In this document: positions 11,349-23,202 of the stretch, piece after piece | How the letters are laid out: each line of letters starts with the position of its first letter | How positions within the stretch are numbered: the first letter of the stretch is position 1 | Assembly: GCA_031772625.1 (NCBI GenBank) | Contig: CM062817.1 | Span: 892,042,184-892,106,183, forward strand | Source: Pinus tabuliformis | Lineage: Eukaryota; Streptophyta; Pinopsida; Pinales; Pinaceae | DNA length: 64,000 nt | Direction: 5' to 3' | Translations under genes and position numbers: made by a program | Notes under the pieces: model-generated | Seen by the model: the letters and a program-made list of their open reading frames with translations, nothing else | Told to the model about the DNA's origin: nothing | The model's database searches: none

Positions 11349-13954
11349 CTACTTGATGTATTCGACCCTTTTTCTGTGAAGCTTCACAATAAATGCTCCC
11401 AGCTTCTCGACAAACCCCTCGCTAAATAGATTATCCCAAGAGCTAGCTGCCAACATATCTGCATAACTTTCCCTGTTGTCTTTTAAGGCCTCACATTCTA
11501 AAATGAATTGTTTTTCTGTTTCCACTTTTCCAGAAGAACAAAAAATGCATACCCTTTCCTCCCACACTTCCTTTGGCCTTTTCCAGCGCCCTGTTTCACA
11601 ACGGAGTTGATGAGAATTAGTCCTTAACCGAGCAATAAAATTTTGGCTCTCCAAGAAATATTGACCTCTATGTATGCTTTTCGCTGATGATTATGAGTGG
11701 GATTAAACAGTTCAATATAGTAATTTTTCTTTCTCCCTAGCTTCTTATCCCAAGTACGTTTGTGGAACTTTTCCATAACAAAAGCTTTTATCTCTTTGCT
11801 GTTTATGGGACACGCGTTCAAGCAATTACCCCATTTACTAAACCATTTGTTATTTTGTTGCATCCAAGGTTTTTTTCTCTTGCGCAATCTATCATTAAAG
11901 ACAACTTTAGGCCATCTACCCTCTTCCATTTGCTCAATTTTTTTTAAATACCTTATGACTCGCACCATAGCAATCACTTCAATAGGAGCAGTCCATATTT
12001 CACTTAACAAGATATCATAAGGAACTGCACTTTTAGTCTTAAATTTGTTTGTAATCAAACGCTTCTGAATTTTCTCAATTTGTTTCCACTACATGTCGGA
12101 GGAACTGCAAGCCCACAGTTCACAACCATAGAGAATCACCAGAATCACTAGAAGCCCAAAAAGAGTTTGAGTGGTCTTCTAGTCCCATAACTCTGCTGCT
12201 CTACACCTATTTTGAAAAGCATAAAATTCTTTCCAACCCCCCAAAGTTCTTTTCTTTCTACAACCATTCCAGCTTAGATTTTTGTTGAAGTCAATCCCGA
12301 GGTATTTGTAATCCGCAACTTCTTCTAGAATGTTGCCTTCAAAGTAGAACTTATGCTGGTTATGTTTTCTTTTCTTAGAAAAGACCACTACTTTCGTTTT
12401 GCTGATATTGACTTGCATCCCCACACTTCTACAAAAATGCTCAAGGGATAGTAAGTGCTCTTGCAAACCAAGAGCCGATTTAACAATCAGAATAAGGTCA
12501 TCTGCATACAAAAGAAGCCTTATAACAAACTTGCACAAATAGATACCATCACCCCCTTGCGAATTTAACCACTCCTCAAGCTTGTCGATATATAAACCAA
12601 AAAGGGTAGGAGACAGTGGGCAACCTTGCTTGACCTCGATATCGCTTCTAAAACTTTCAGACATGCCTGTTGAAATTCTAATTTTGACTTTCACATCTTC
12701 ATACAGCCTATGCACAGTGGCTCTCAAATGTTTAGGAACCCCAAGTTCCTCCATTCTCTGCCAAAGTTTATCCCTAGGAACCGAGTCAAACGCTTTTCTG
12801 AAATCAACAAAGCAACAAAAGACTTCTTCCTTTTTCTCCCAAACTTTTTCAATGATGTGCCTTAAAGTTATGCAATGATCAACTGTGGAATGTTTAGGTC
12901 TAAAACCTGCTTGCCCTTTAGCATGCTTATCTCTTTCTTCTGCCCACTTGCTAATTTTGTTTTCTAGCATGCTTCCAAATAGCTTTGCAAACAAAAGGTT
13001 TATCATGATGGTCCTATAATTGGAGGGATTATTGACGTCACCGCTTTTGAAAAGAGGTATTGCCAGACTAGTTGACCAATCTGTGGGGAGCCCTTGTTGT
13101 ATGATGTTGTTGAAGATTTTTGTAATGTGAGGTGCAAGAATCTTTGAGCCCCACTTTAGATATTTTGCTTGGAGTTCAACTAAGTCTTTTGCTTTTCCAA
13201 CACCCAACTTCTTGATACCCATCTCTATCTCTTGTACCGTGAAGAGTTCAGTTTCAGTGTTGACCAAGGGGGAAGGGTCAACCTTGGGAACTTGCTCATA
13301 GAATTGTCTTGCATAGCCAAACCATTTAGACGATGTAATATTATTTCCAATTTGTATCTTTTTCGATTGGAGCTCCTTCCAAAATAATTTGGGATTATTT
13401 TTCCCAAGGAAATTCGTTCTTCCCTCCTTGAAACCATGAAATCAACCTTTTTCTTGCTTAATAACTGCTTGTACGATTTGAGCTTTATGTTATCCTTGTT
13501 TGACTCTTTCCACATTCTCCTTGCCTTTTTGCATTCCTCGTCAAACCAAGCATTAACCGGAAAGCAATTTGTTTCAGAGTTCTTAATTTTTGTTCTTTTG
13601 CACTTTGCAAGTGCGCATTGAATTAAATGTGTTAATTCATGACTATGAAGGTTGTGAATTGTAATTTTCTCCTTCTCAAACAGCCTCTCTAGCGTCATTT
13701 TGAAGGTATTACAATTTTTTGGCATCAAAAGAATCTACCCTGTGGGAGATTTTGTTGGACATGCTGAATTTTTAACTCTAATTGTTTTTTTCCAATCCAA
13801 GAGAAACATAAACAAATTGGCTTGTGATCTAATTTCAAATCCCACAGCTGATCTCCAACCAAAACTTCTTCCATTTTCTCACACAAACCATGCGAGCAAA
13901 TTACATAATCTAGCACACTTGCTCCACTGTAGGTATTGCAAGTGAAATTACCGG
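11349..13954 (-). pseudogene. LINE ORF2, 3' part: endonuclease tail, reverse transcriptase, C-terminal zinc motif
   Basis: From the chromovirus site downward, the endonuclease C-terminus continues with VLDYVICSHG and DHKPICLCF. A linker (13728-13225) leads into the RT. RT blocks are NYRTIMINLLFAKLF, GQAGFRPKHSTVDHC, FVDFRKAFDSVPRDKLW, KQGCPLSPTLFGLY and the catalytic LLLYADDLILI, with VNISKTKVVVFS after it. A C-terminal cysteine motif, CIFCSSGKVETEKQFILEC, follows 11654-11349. In-frame stops (near 12179 and 12087) and at least three frameshifts make it inactive. YADD with this fingers region differs from the FADD form common in plant L1; I infer a less usual LINE clade. Confidence 0.88.
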
Positions 13955-15159
13955 TGTAATATTCCTAATTAGCTATGGCTAATTGGAATATTCAATTTCG
14001 TTCAATTTTTGCCTTCTATAGTTATTTGTAAATAAAAAGTGAGGAAGGGGGACATAACTCACTTTAGAATAAAAAGTCACTTCCTAGGTAGCACAACATT
14101 GTGACTTAAAGGGGAGCCAAGGGGGCCAAAGGGGGACACGCAGAAATGGAGCCCATGCAGACACATGGAGAGACTGCGCAGGAGGGAAGGAACACGTGGC
14201 AAGAGGGGAACCACGCAGGAAGGGGTGAGCCTTGGGATTGAGAGAGGCGAAGGCTATAAAAGAGAGAGGAGCCCCCTCATTTTGGATCATTCAGTTATGT
14301 GCATTTTCAGCTAGTCGTTTCGACTTCTGAGCACGCTGGCTATTTAGCTGGTCTGCAACACTATTTAGTGCATTGAGTGTCTTCGTTCGGAGATCTTACC
14401 CTTAGCCCCGGGGGACTTCGAGTGCCTGCTCGGGCAAGGTATTTCAATCGGTATTTCAGCAATAGTTTTATCAGCATTTCAGTAGCAATTTCATCAGCAT
14501 TTTGGAGGACTGCGCAGCACTTGGAGAGGGACGCAGTTCTTTTTGGTTGTAGTGCTGGATTGGGGTTTGCAGGTGGAGTTATGCTGGGAGATTGAGCAGG
14601 GGTCCAGCTCTTATCTCATTGGAGGATTTTTGGCAGGGTTTCAGGCAGTGTTTCAAGAAGAGTTTAGAGGGGTTTTCTTTAGTGGTAGCGCAGGGCATTG
14701 AGGAACTACGCAGAACCCCAAGAGGGTGTTTTTCGGGGTCGGCCATTCCAGGAAAGCTTTCTGGGTTTTTCTGGGTTTCTTGAGTATAGCCTGAATCCAG
14801 AGTTTCAGCTTTTTTCGAGGAGGGGAGCAGCCCCAAATCATCATTGTTTTCTAGAAGCAGCAGCATCATCCACGCAGAGAGGCCATTCTTGTCATTCTGA
14901 GAGTATTTCTTCACTTGCCTTGTGCAAGTCGAGGTGCCATCTGTCTAATCACCTCTTGTACTCATTTTATTGCTCAGTATAATAAAATGGCTTAGCATTT
15001 CTCGCTGCATTTCTTGTGTATCTGCTTATATTTCCAATTTACATTATTATATGTTGTTCCACTGTTATTTTATCACTTCTGGGTTATTATATCATTTGCA
15101 CATATTTGGATGGAGTTTTTGCTGGGGTTTGAGGAATATTCTGGGTTAGGAATATTACA
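13955..15159 (+). repeat. 5' LTR of outer chromovirus
   Basis: Starts TGTAATATTCCTAATTAGC and ends GGAATATTACA. TATAAAA lies at 14255-14261 and AATAAA at 14981-14986, so promoter and poly(A) signal are both in normal order. In the 3' LTR the TATA box is changed to TGTAAAA at 25549-25555. Confidence 0.93.
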
Positions 15160-15160
15160 G

Positions 15161-15176
15161 TGGTACCAGAGCATAG
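15161..15176 (+). promoter_or_regulatory. Primer-binding site (initiator tRNA-Met)
   Basis: TGGTACCAGAGCATAG begins one base after the LTR. It matches the TGGTATCAGAGC primer site used by many plant LTR elements except for one base in the first twelve. Confidence 0.85.
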
Positions 15177-15206
15177 ATCTAGCTCAGCCTGTGGAGCTAG
15201 CAATCT

Positions 15207-17065
15207 ATGACATTGGGGGAAAAACCCTACATTTGTTACAGGGGTAGGAGGTACAGAGACACTGAGCGTAGGTTGGAGAATACCTACGGAGAGGGACACT
15301 GTGTTCCGGTAGTGGATGCAAAACAGGAGGAGCCTGTGGTGGACGCAGGACAGAGGGAGCCTGTGGTGGACGCAAAGCAGGAGGACCCGATGGCAAATGA
15401 TGACGGGAAGAGATTTGCGGATATGCTCCTCAAATCCGTACAGGACCTGTCGAGGCAGATTGAGGTGATGGGGCAGAGATTCACGACAGTAGAAGCCAGA
15501 CAGCGTGAGAGCCCACCGGTTTTTCAGGTTGGTGAGGGATCGGGCGCATCCCACCATTTGCTAGAGCAGCATGATACTGCGCAGCAGGTGGCCTCACATG
15601 CCCCTACACGCTCTACCATGCCCACTTTCTTAGAAGCCGACACGGGGGCCGTAGCCCACCAGGAGCCAGAGCCTGGACATATGGGCGATTATTTTGCAGA
15701 GTACCAGGCCTATGGGCAGGAGTTCAGGGAAGCCCTCTCATTCAGAGATTTTGTTAAGGTCCAGAGGGATAGTAGACCCCACGACCATCACAGAGGGTAC
15801 CGACATTACCATGACGGTGACACCTACCGTGCAGCGAGTAGATTCCACTTGCCTAGTTTGATGGTTCATCAAACAGTTCGGCAAAGTCTTGGGTGGAGAA
15901 GCTGGACATTTATTTCCAGCTTAACCAGATGTCGAAGATTGAGGCCATCAAGGTGGCAACATTGCATTTGGATGGTGAGGCCCAGGATTGGTGGTTTCAT
16001 GGGATGGTTACACTGGGGCACTCCATAGTGACAACATATGCCGAGTTTACCAGGAGACTGATGGAGCGATTTGATCGGAAGGATCTAGAGCAGCATTTTG
16101 TTGAGCTGACGAGGCTCAAACAGACAGGGAGCCCAGAGACCTACATTGCAGATTTCTTGAGGGTCTCTGTGATGGTGCCAGACCTATCCACGGCACGAAG
16201 GGTCTATATGTATGTTGAGGGGTTAGCAGAGCCACTTCGGGGTTTAGTCCGATCCACTAAACCAACCACACTCCAGGACACTATCAGCAGGACCCGAGAC
16301 TTACAAGATGTCTTACCCAGGACCCAGACGCCTTACCCCCAGAGACAGAGTTTTCAGTCTAAGGGGAAGGATGTGAGGATTCCTCCTCCAAAGGGGAATC
16401 CAGGACGAGTACAGCTTGATGATGATGCCAGGAGGGAGCTGAAGAAGAAGCGGTTGTGCTTCACATGTCAGGAACCGTGGGCACCGGGACATAGATGTGT
16501 TGTTGGCAAAGCACATTTTATTGAGGTCTTCTCCGAAAGCAGTGGAGAAGAGGATGACAAGGATGATGTGGAAGCAGGAGATAACCATGCGATACAGGGA
16601 CCTTTGCCACCTCCACCGCCAATAGCAGGTGGTGCACCTTTTGCACCTACCGGAGGGGCCCTTGCAGCATTGCGAGGAGTACCCAAATATCTAATGCTAC
16701 ACGTATGGGGGACAATACATGGCCTGCGAGTATCAGTTTTGGTGGATAGTGGGGCGACCTACAACTTCATCGATGCCCAGATGGTTGAGCGGAGAGGTAT
16801 ACAGATAGAGAGCTTCGATGGGTTTTCAGTCTTGGTCCCAGGAGATCAGACCATGACATGTGCTCATTATGTTCCAGAGCTTTCAGTGACGATGGGCACC
16901 TACACGTTGATTGACCACTTTTTCGTGGTCGATATTCTGAACACCAACATGATACTGGGTGTTCAGTGGCTTATCACTCTAGGGAAGGTCACGACAAATT
17001 GGAAGACCCTAGAGATGGAATGGGATGATGAGAAGACAGGGAGGCATGAGAAGATACGGGGATAG
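15207..17065 (+). pseudogene. Outer chromovirus gag and protease, frameshifted
   Basis: ATG 15207 opens a frame whose N-terminus holds three 9-residue repeats (VVDAKQEEP, VVDAGQREP, VVDAKQEDP), then a coiled region (MLLKSVQDLSRQIEVMGQRF). A one-base loss near 15862 shifts the frame. The capsid continues in the frame of 15893-17065: VATLHLDGEAQDWWFHGMV, FTRRLMERFDRKD and GSPETYIADF are typical gag motifs. A zinc knuckle CFTCQEPWAPGHRC (about 16457-16498) binds RNA. The aspartic protease follows with active site LVDSGATYNFID (about 16739-16774) and MILGVQWL. TAG at 17063-17065 interrupts the same frame before RT. Gag makes the particle; protease processes the polyprotein. Confidence 0.92.
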
Positions 17066-17101
17066 CACACATATCCACCTCAGACTGTTTCGGCTCATCG
17101 A

Positions 17102-17959
17102 ATGGAGGCAGTCTTCCGAAAGGGGGACATAGAGTGGGCAGTGGAGCTGCGTGCATCAGAGGCAGGGACTTCAAGGCAGACAGTACATCCAGAGATACAG
17201 TCTATCCTTGATCGATATGCCATAGTGTTTGGGGAGATTCCACCAGGACAACCACCGGATCGGGGGTTTGAGCATACCATTGAACTTGAGCAGGGCATAC
17301 AGGCTGTGATCACCACCCCCTATAGGCACCCCAAGGCCTATCGGGATGAGATTGAGCGAGTTATCCAAGAGTTGTTGGCTCTTGGGCATATCCGACCGAG
17401 CACGAGTCCTTTTGCTTCTTCTGTGGTGTTGGTGAAGAAGAAGGATGGTACATTGAGGATGTGCATTGATTACAAGGCCCTAAACAAGAAGACTCTGAAG
17501 AACAGGTACCCCATACCCAGGATCGATGAGTTGATGGACGAGTTGGGAGGGGCACGTTTCTTCTCAAAGATCGATTTGAGATCTGGGTACCATCAGATTC
17601 GTGTGAGGGAGCAAGACATTCCCAAGACCGCCTTCAGGTGTCACTATGGGCACTTTGAGTTCTTGGTGATGCCTTTTGGGCTAACCAATGCCCCAGCTAC
17701 ATTTCAATCCTGTATGAATCACATCTTCTGTAGTCACTTGAGGAAGTTTGTGTTGGTATTCTTCGATGACATTCTCATTTACAGCAGGACTTGGGAGGAG
17801 CACCTCCAGCACATTGAGACAGTATTGTGTATCTTACAGGAGCAGCAGTTCTATGCCAAACTCTCCAAGTGTGAGTTTGGGTTAACGGAGATGTTGTATT
17901 TGGGACACATCATAGGGGTGGACGGAGTGAGGGTCCACGAGGAGAAGATCAGGGCCATC
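17102..17959 (+). pseudogene. Outer chromovirus reverse transcriptase, first part
   Basis: Same frame as the gag-protease part, after its stop. RT blocks in order: [74 protein letters not shown] and the catalytic [11 protein letters not shown], with the two aspartates present. The thumb continues to [20 protein letters not shown], where the inner element enters at 17960. The domain continues at 23203 with IREWREPRNVTELRGFIG. This stretch itself has no stop after 17102. Confidence 0.94.
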
Positions 17960-18699
17960 TGTAATAACCATTAACTGAAATGCGGTAAGAACCAGAACTA
18001 AAATACAGTAAGAACCAAAAACTGAAATGCAGTAACCTTAAGGGATTTTGAACACCTACCTGAACTGCTGCTTGCTCTGGTGTAGTTGATGGCGTTGCGG
18101 TTACTCTGATCCAATTACCGGGAAACCAATTCCACCTAGCCAGACTGAGCAGAGCCTGGCTGCTCAATCCAGTAAGCTTCTCGCAGAAGCTCACTGTCCC
18201 CCGTGCCCAGAACCTCAGAATGCCTAAAGCTCTTCCCTTGGTCAGTTGTCTTCCTCTGGTTTGCCCTCCCTTCTCTCCTGATTTTCTGCTCCTTCTCTTC
18301 TGCGTTCCCTTCTCCCCCTTTGACCGACTCAGATCAGTGGTTTCATAATTGCAGGGTTGGCGGTGGCCGCCCTCCCGCCTACGGCCACCGCTCTTCCTCC
18401 TCTCGACACGCCTTCGCATGCATTTCACTCTCAGCTATTTATCCATTTGATCTATGTACTTTGTTTATATTCCAGGTTTGGTTGATGCATTACCTTTTAC
18501 ATAAGGTTTTAAATTTTATTTTTATTATAAACTTTAATTTTATATATTTATAAAGTTTAAATTTATATTTATTATAAAGTTTAATCCATATTTATTTTAA
18601 AGTTTAACTCATATTTATTTTAATATGAGTTTATCATATCAATTTTAATATAAAGTACCGAACTTTATATTAGTTAATTAGTTTAGATGGGTCGTTACA
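17960..18699 (-). repeat. 3' LTR of inner chromovirus (740 bp)
   Basis: Complete LTR, reverse orientation, TG...CA. It matches 22614-23197 over about 565 bp at roughly 95% by eye, most differences being transitions. Only this copy keeps the segment 17960-18130. Confidence 0.9.
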
Positions 18700-18734
18700 T
18701 ACACTCCCCCTTCAGAAAACTTCGTCACAAAATT

Positions 18735-18765
<31 letters not shown>

Positions 18766-19690
18766 AATCTGATTACTTACGATAGTAATTAGTACCCCCT
18801 TCTTAGATTTTAAAATTTTTGTTTTAATATCAAGAGACTATAAAATTAGAGTTTTAGGTTTATGATTTTAAATGGATAATTCTTACCCTACCCAGGTTCC
18901 CAAGCTATTCTAAAATCATCCTATCCTTCCTAATCTCTTCCGCTCCCATCCTATCCGTCCTCTACTAGAGTATGCCATGGCATTAGTTTTACCGACCTAA
19001 CCATTCATAAACTCTGAGGTGACAGCGTTGGTTATACCGACCTGATTCCCAGTAGGCATCCGGCAGTCATCATCACACGTCTAGGGGAGTGTGATTCACA
19101 CAGTCCTCCCATGACTCCAGGGTTCGGAGGATAAACGGTGGGTAACACCTCCATCCGTCCCAGTAAAATTAGGGCTAATACTTTATCATAAAATCACTTT
19201 GAGCTTTAATGGTTCTGAGGTTCTGTCATCACGTGGTTATCCCGGTAAATGTTTATTATCTGCAATCATACACTTACCCATACATTTGTAAAATGTGCAT
19301 TAGCATATTCAAAATAACTCATGTATTATTCACATATGACATTACAGTATAACATATTTTGCCATATTCCATGCATGTCTTTTGACTTTCATCTAGAATG
19401 TATTCACTTCCTGACTTCTATTCCATTGTTCATGTTGACATGCATAAATAAAACAGATTTATAATATCTTAATTTCTATCAGAAGTAAAATCATTTACGG
19501 TCTTTAACTTTACCTTGACAACTATAATTTAGTAAAATGAACCACATATATCGTTTTGGTATCCATGTACCAGCAGAAATTAAACATATATTATGTCACA
19601 AAATTTCACGTATATCTATAATCATTCAAAATGTTTCTGAGTCTCTGATTGCAGTGAAGTAAATATATACTAAACATAGTTTAAAGTTCT
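18700..19690 (-). other. 3' untranslated region of inner chromovirus
   Basis: On the reverse strand this is the stretch after pol, ending in the polypurine tract GAAGGGGGAGTGTA against the LTR (18700-18713). It includes a run of about 28 T on the plus strand (18739-18767). No coding signal is seen. Confidence 0.75.
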
Positions 19691-20031
19691 TCAAAATTGA
19701 CATAGATTAGGGTTTCTTTGACATATGTCCTCTGTATTTTCCCAAGTTGCTGATCCAGGACTATACTTGTCCCATTGGACCTTAACTTGGTCCACCAGGC
19801 GGTTCCTCAGCTGTGGAACCCTTCGTTCCAGTATACGTAACGGACTCCCTCGTCTGATACCTGCAATTCCTTCCATTGAAGGTTATGGGATAGGTCAGCT
19901 ATATAATGCCTTAATACAGAAACATGAAATACATTATGAATTCTATGCAGGTGAGGTGGCAGGGCAAGACGATAGGCAACAGGTCCAACTCTTTCTACGA
20001 CTTTAAACGGTCCAATAAATCGGGGTGACAA
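19691..20031 (-). pseudogene. Inner chromovirus integrase C-terminus and chromodomain remnant
   Basis: Two overlapping frames. 20031-19807 reads [20 protein letters not shown] and [16 protein letters not shown], the conserved GPF/Y-like end of Gypsy integrase. 19876-19691 reads [20 protein letters not shown], then VQWDKYSPGSATWENTED, the pattern of chromodomain-like tails in Tekay/Del chromoviruses. A frameshift separates the two. Such tails are thought to steer integration to particular chromatin. Confidence 0.85.
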
Positions 20032-20049
20032 CTTTGTCCCTTTTCCGAA

Positions 20050-20979
20050 TCAAATAGTACTTTTATTTGGTTTGATGCGGATGAAGACCTGATCCCCTCC
20101 TTCATATCTCCTATCAATTCGGTGAGCATCAGCATAACTCTTTTGTCTATCCTGTGCTTCCTTTAATCGTTGTCTAATTTGTCTTACCTGCACTCCCATT
20201 TCATGGATTAATTCTGGTCCTATTATCACTCGATCTTCTAACCTGTCCCAACTTAACGGTGTTCTGCAAAGTCTGCCATATAAAGCTTCAAATGGAGGCA
20301 TCCCAATCGAACTGTGGTAACTGTTGTTGTATGCAAATTCGACTAAGGGTAAGTACTTTTCCCAATGTGATTGCTGATCCATCACATACATTCGCAACAT
20401 GTCTTCAAGTACTTGATTTACTCTTTCAGTTTGCCCATCAGTCTCAAGATGGTAAGCAGTGCTTAAATTTAGCTTAGTACCTAAGGTTGTTTGCATGCAA
20501 GTCCAGAATCTAGAAGTGAATCGCGAATCTCTATCGGATATAATCCTCTTAGGTACTCCATGAAATCTAATAACTTCATTTATGAATACCCGAGCTACGT
20601 CAGCAACATCGTAAGTATCTCTTACGGGAATGAAATGGGCGCTTTTTGTTAATTTATCCACTACTACCAAAATGGCATTGTGTCTTTGAGAAGTAAGAGG
20701 TAGTCAGGTGATAAAATCCATCGAAATGGTCTCCCATTTAGACATAGGAATGTCGTGGGGTTGTAAGAGGCCCGCTGGGTGACAATGATCTGCCTTTACT
20801 TGTTGACATTCCAAACATTTTGCAACAAATTTAGTGATATCACGCTTCATGCCTGCCCAAAAGAAGAGTTTCTTGATATCCGCATACATTTTCCCTACTC
20901 CAGGATGAGCACAATATACTGCTCTGTGGGCTTCCCCAAGGATGGTATCTCGAAGATCTTTATCATCAGGAATATACAT
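20050..20979 (-). pseudogene. Inner chromovirus integrase
   Basis: 20979-20704 carries the zinc-binding N-terminus (HRAVYCAHPGVGKMYADIKK, FVAKCLECQQVKADH) and the start of the core (KWETISMDFIT). 20670-20050 carries the core: VVVDKLTKSAHF, FHGVPKRIISDRDSRF, ETDGQTERVNQVLEDMLR and FAYNNSYHSSIGMPPFEALY. The catalytic aspartates (DFIT, SDRDSRF) and the glutamate (QTERVNQ) are all visible. A stop or shift at about 20671-20703 separates the two pieces. Integrase inserts the element cDNA into the chromosome. Confidence 0.93.
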
Positions 20980-20991
20980 CCTTCCATGGAA

Positions 20992-22929
20992 TCATAAGAT
21001 CCCATCATTTTCTAATTCATGTCCCTCAACTTTAGATTCTTTTGCCCTAATACCTTCAAGACTTGCTCTCACCTTTAAATACCAGCTGTCTTTTATAAGA
21101 TGATCCAGTACTCGTTGTCTTAAGTCTACTTTAATGGGTACGAGAGAAAATATCCGAGGTCTCCTACTTAAAGCATCTGCTACTACATTTTCTTTTCCCT
21201 TAATGTATGATATTCCGAAGTCATATTCACTTAGGAATTCACTCCATCGCCTTTGCATGGCATTTAAGTCTCTTTGGGTGAACAAATATTGTAGACTTTG
21301 ATGGTCGCTTTTAAGTGTAAAACTTCGTCTCACTAGATAGTGTCTCCAAATCTTTAAATCTAGCACTACAGCGGCTAATTCTAAATCGTGAGTAGCATAG
21401 AGTTCTTCATGAGGTTTTAACTTTCTGGAAGCATATGCTACCACTCCTCTATCCTGCATCAACACTGCACCCAGCCCATGTTTGGATGCATCAATACATA
21501 CCGTAAAATCTTTGTCCATGTCTGGGACTCTTAGGATTGGTGCACTGGTGAGTAGTCTTTTGAGTTCAGAGAATGCTTTATAACATTCTTCGGTCCATTC
21601 ATACTTAACACCTTTATGCTGAAGGGTTGTAATTGGCTTTGCGATTTTGGAGAATCCCTCCACAAATCTCCGGTAATAACCGGCTAAACCCATAAAGCTT
21701 CGTATCTCATGTGCATTTTTCGGTATTGGCCATTCCATGATCGCTTTTACCTTTTCAGGATCTACTGAAATCCCTTCACCTGATATGATGTGACCCAAAT
21801 AATGAATCCTTTCCTGAAAGAATGAACACTTGGATAGTTTTCCATATAACTGACATTCTCTAAGACAGGACAATACTATCCACAAATGATCTTCATGCTC
21901 TTTTTTATTCTTGGAATAGATGAGAATATCATCTAAAAAGACTTGCACAAATTGATCAAGATATTCACGGAAAACACTATTCATAAGATTCATGAATACG
22001 GCTAGCGCATTTGTTAACCCAAATGGTACCACAGTAAATTCATAATGTCCAAAACGTGTCCGGAATGCAGTCTTACAAATATCATTTTCAGAAATCCTTA
22101 GCTGGTGATAGCCTGATCGAAGATCAATTTTTGAAAAGACAGTAGCTCCTTTCATTTGATCGAAAAGATCGTCGATTCGAGGCATAGGGTATTGATTCTT
22201 TACTGTAGCTCGATTCAAGTCTCGATAATCTATGCATAATCTTAAAGATCCATCTTTCTTCTTCACAAAAATTACAGGAGGGCCCCAAGGTGATGTACTG
22301 GACCGAATATGCCCTATATCCAGTAGTTCCTTCAATTGAATTTGCAATTCCTGAAGTTCTGGAGCTGTCATTCTATAAGGCGTTTTAGAGATCTGTTGGG
22401 TACCTGGTTTTAATTCAATAGTGAGATCCAATTCTCTTACTGGGGGTAATCCAGGTAGTTCTTTTGGAAATAGATCCGGGAATTCGGCTAACACCGGATA
22501 TTGTTCTAAGGATGGCCCTTTTCCTTGGCTTACTTCTTGAATTACATAAGCTTGACAACCTTTCCTTAAACAACGCTTCATCTGCATTGCTGAAATATAG
22601 CATAAAGAAACTTTCCACCCAGCCAAACTGAGCAGAGCCTGGCTGCTCAATCCAGTAAGCTTCTCGCAGAAACTCACTGTCCCCCGTGCCCAGAACCTCA
22701 GAGTGCCTAAAGCTCTTCCCTTGGTCAGTTGTCTTCCTCTGGTTTGCCCTCCCTTCTCTCCTGATTTTCTGCTTCTTCTTTTCTGCGTTCCCTTCTCCCC
22801 CTTTGACCGGCTCAGATCAGCGGTTTTATAATTGCATGCTTGGCGGTGGCTGCCCTCCTGCCTACGGCCACCGCTCTTCCTCCTCCCGACACGCCTTCGC
22901 ATGCATTTCACTCTCAGATATTTATCCAT
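20992..22929 (-). pseudogene. LTR-to-pol fusion frame: inner chromovirus RT and RNase H
   Basis: An uninterrupted 645-codon frame. Residues 1 to about 105 are translated LTR sequence (basic, [19 protein letters not shown]). From the deletion joint near 22614 it is pol: [20 protein letters not shown] (pre-RT spacer), then RT with [47 protein letters not shown] and the catalytic [10 protein letters not shown] (about residues 330-339). RNase H follows with [37 protein letters not shown] and [11 protein letters not shown], all four acidic residues present. LTNALAVF departs from the usual LTNAPATF. The frame ends near the integrase start, at 20992. The fused N-terminus comes from a deletion; I do not claim it is used. 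Confidence 0.9.
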
Positions 22930-23197
22930 CTGATCTATGTACTTTGTTTATATTCCAGGTTTGGTTGATGCGTTACCTTTTACATAAGGTTTTAAATTTT
23001 ATTTTTATTATAAACTTTAATTTTATGAAGTTTAATTTTATATATTTATAAAGTTTAAATTTATATTTATTATAAAGTTTAATCCATATTTATTTTAAAG
23101 TTTAACTCATATTTATTTTAATATGAGTTTATCATATCAGTTTTAATATAAAGTACCGAACTTTATATTAGTTAATTAGTTTAGATGGGTCGTTACA
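22614..23197 (-). repeat. 5' LTR of inner chromovirus, truncated
   Basis: Starts (reverse strand) TGTAACGACCCATC and is collinear with the 3' LTR until about CCACCCAGCC at 22616, where it joins pol directly. A short shared TTCCACC at both parents of the joint suggests a microhomology-type deletion. Confidence 0.88.
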
Positions 23198-23202
23198 CCA
23201 TT

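Larger units (their letters stand above)
17960..23197 (-). mobile_element. Inner Ty3/Gypsy chromovirus, reverse strand, 5' part deleted
   Basis: LTR-like ends TGTAATAACC at 17960 and GGGTCGTTACA at 23197, with flanks CCATC (17955-17959) and CCATT (23198-23202), a 4/5 target duplication. It lies inside the RT connection region of the outer element, whose frame resumes on the far side. On the reverse strand the order is truncated 5' LTR (23197-about 22614), pre-RT, RT, RNase H, integrase, chromodomain remnant, PPT (rc of 18700-18713) and 3' LTR (18699-17960). Gag, protease, the PBS and about 170 bp of the 5' LTR are missing, removed by one deletion. It can only be non-autonomous. Confidence 0.93.
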
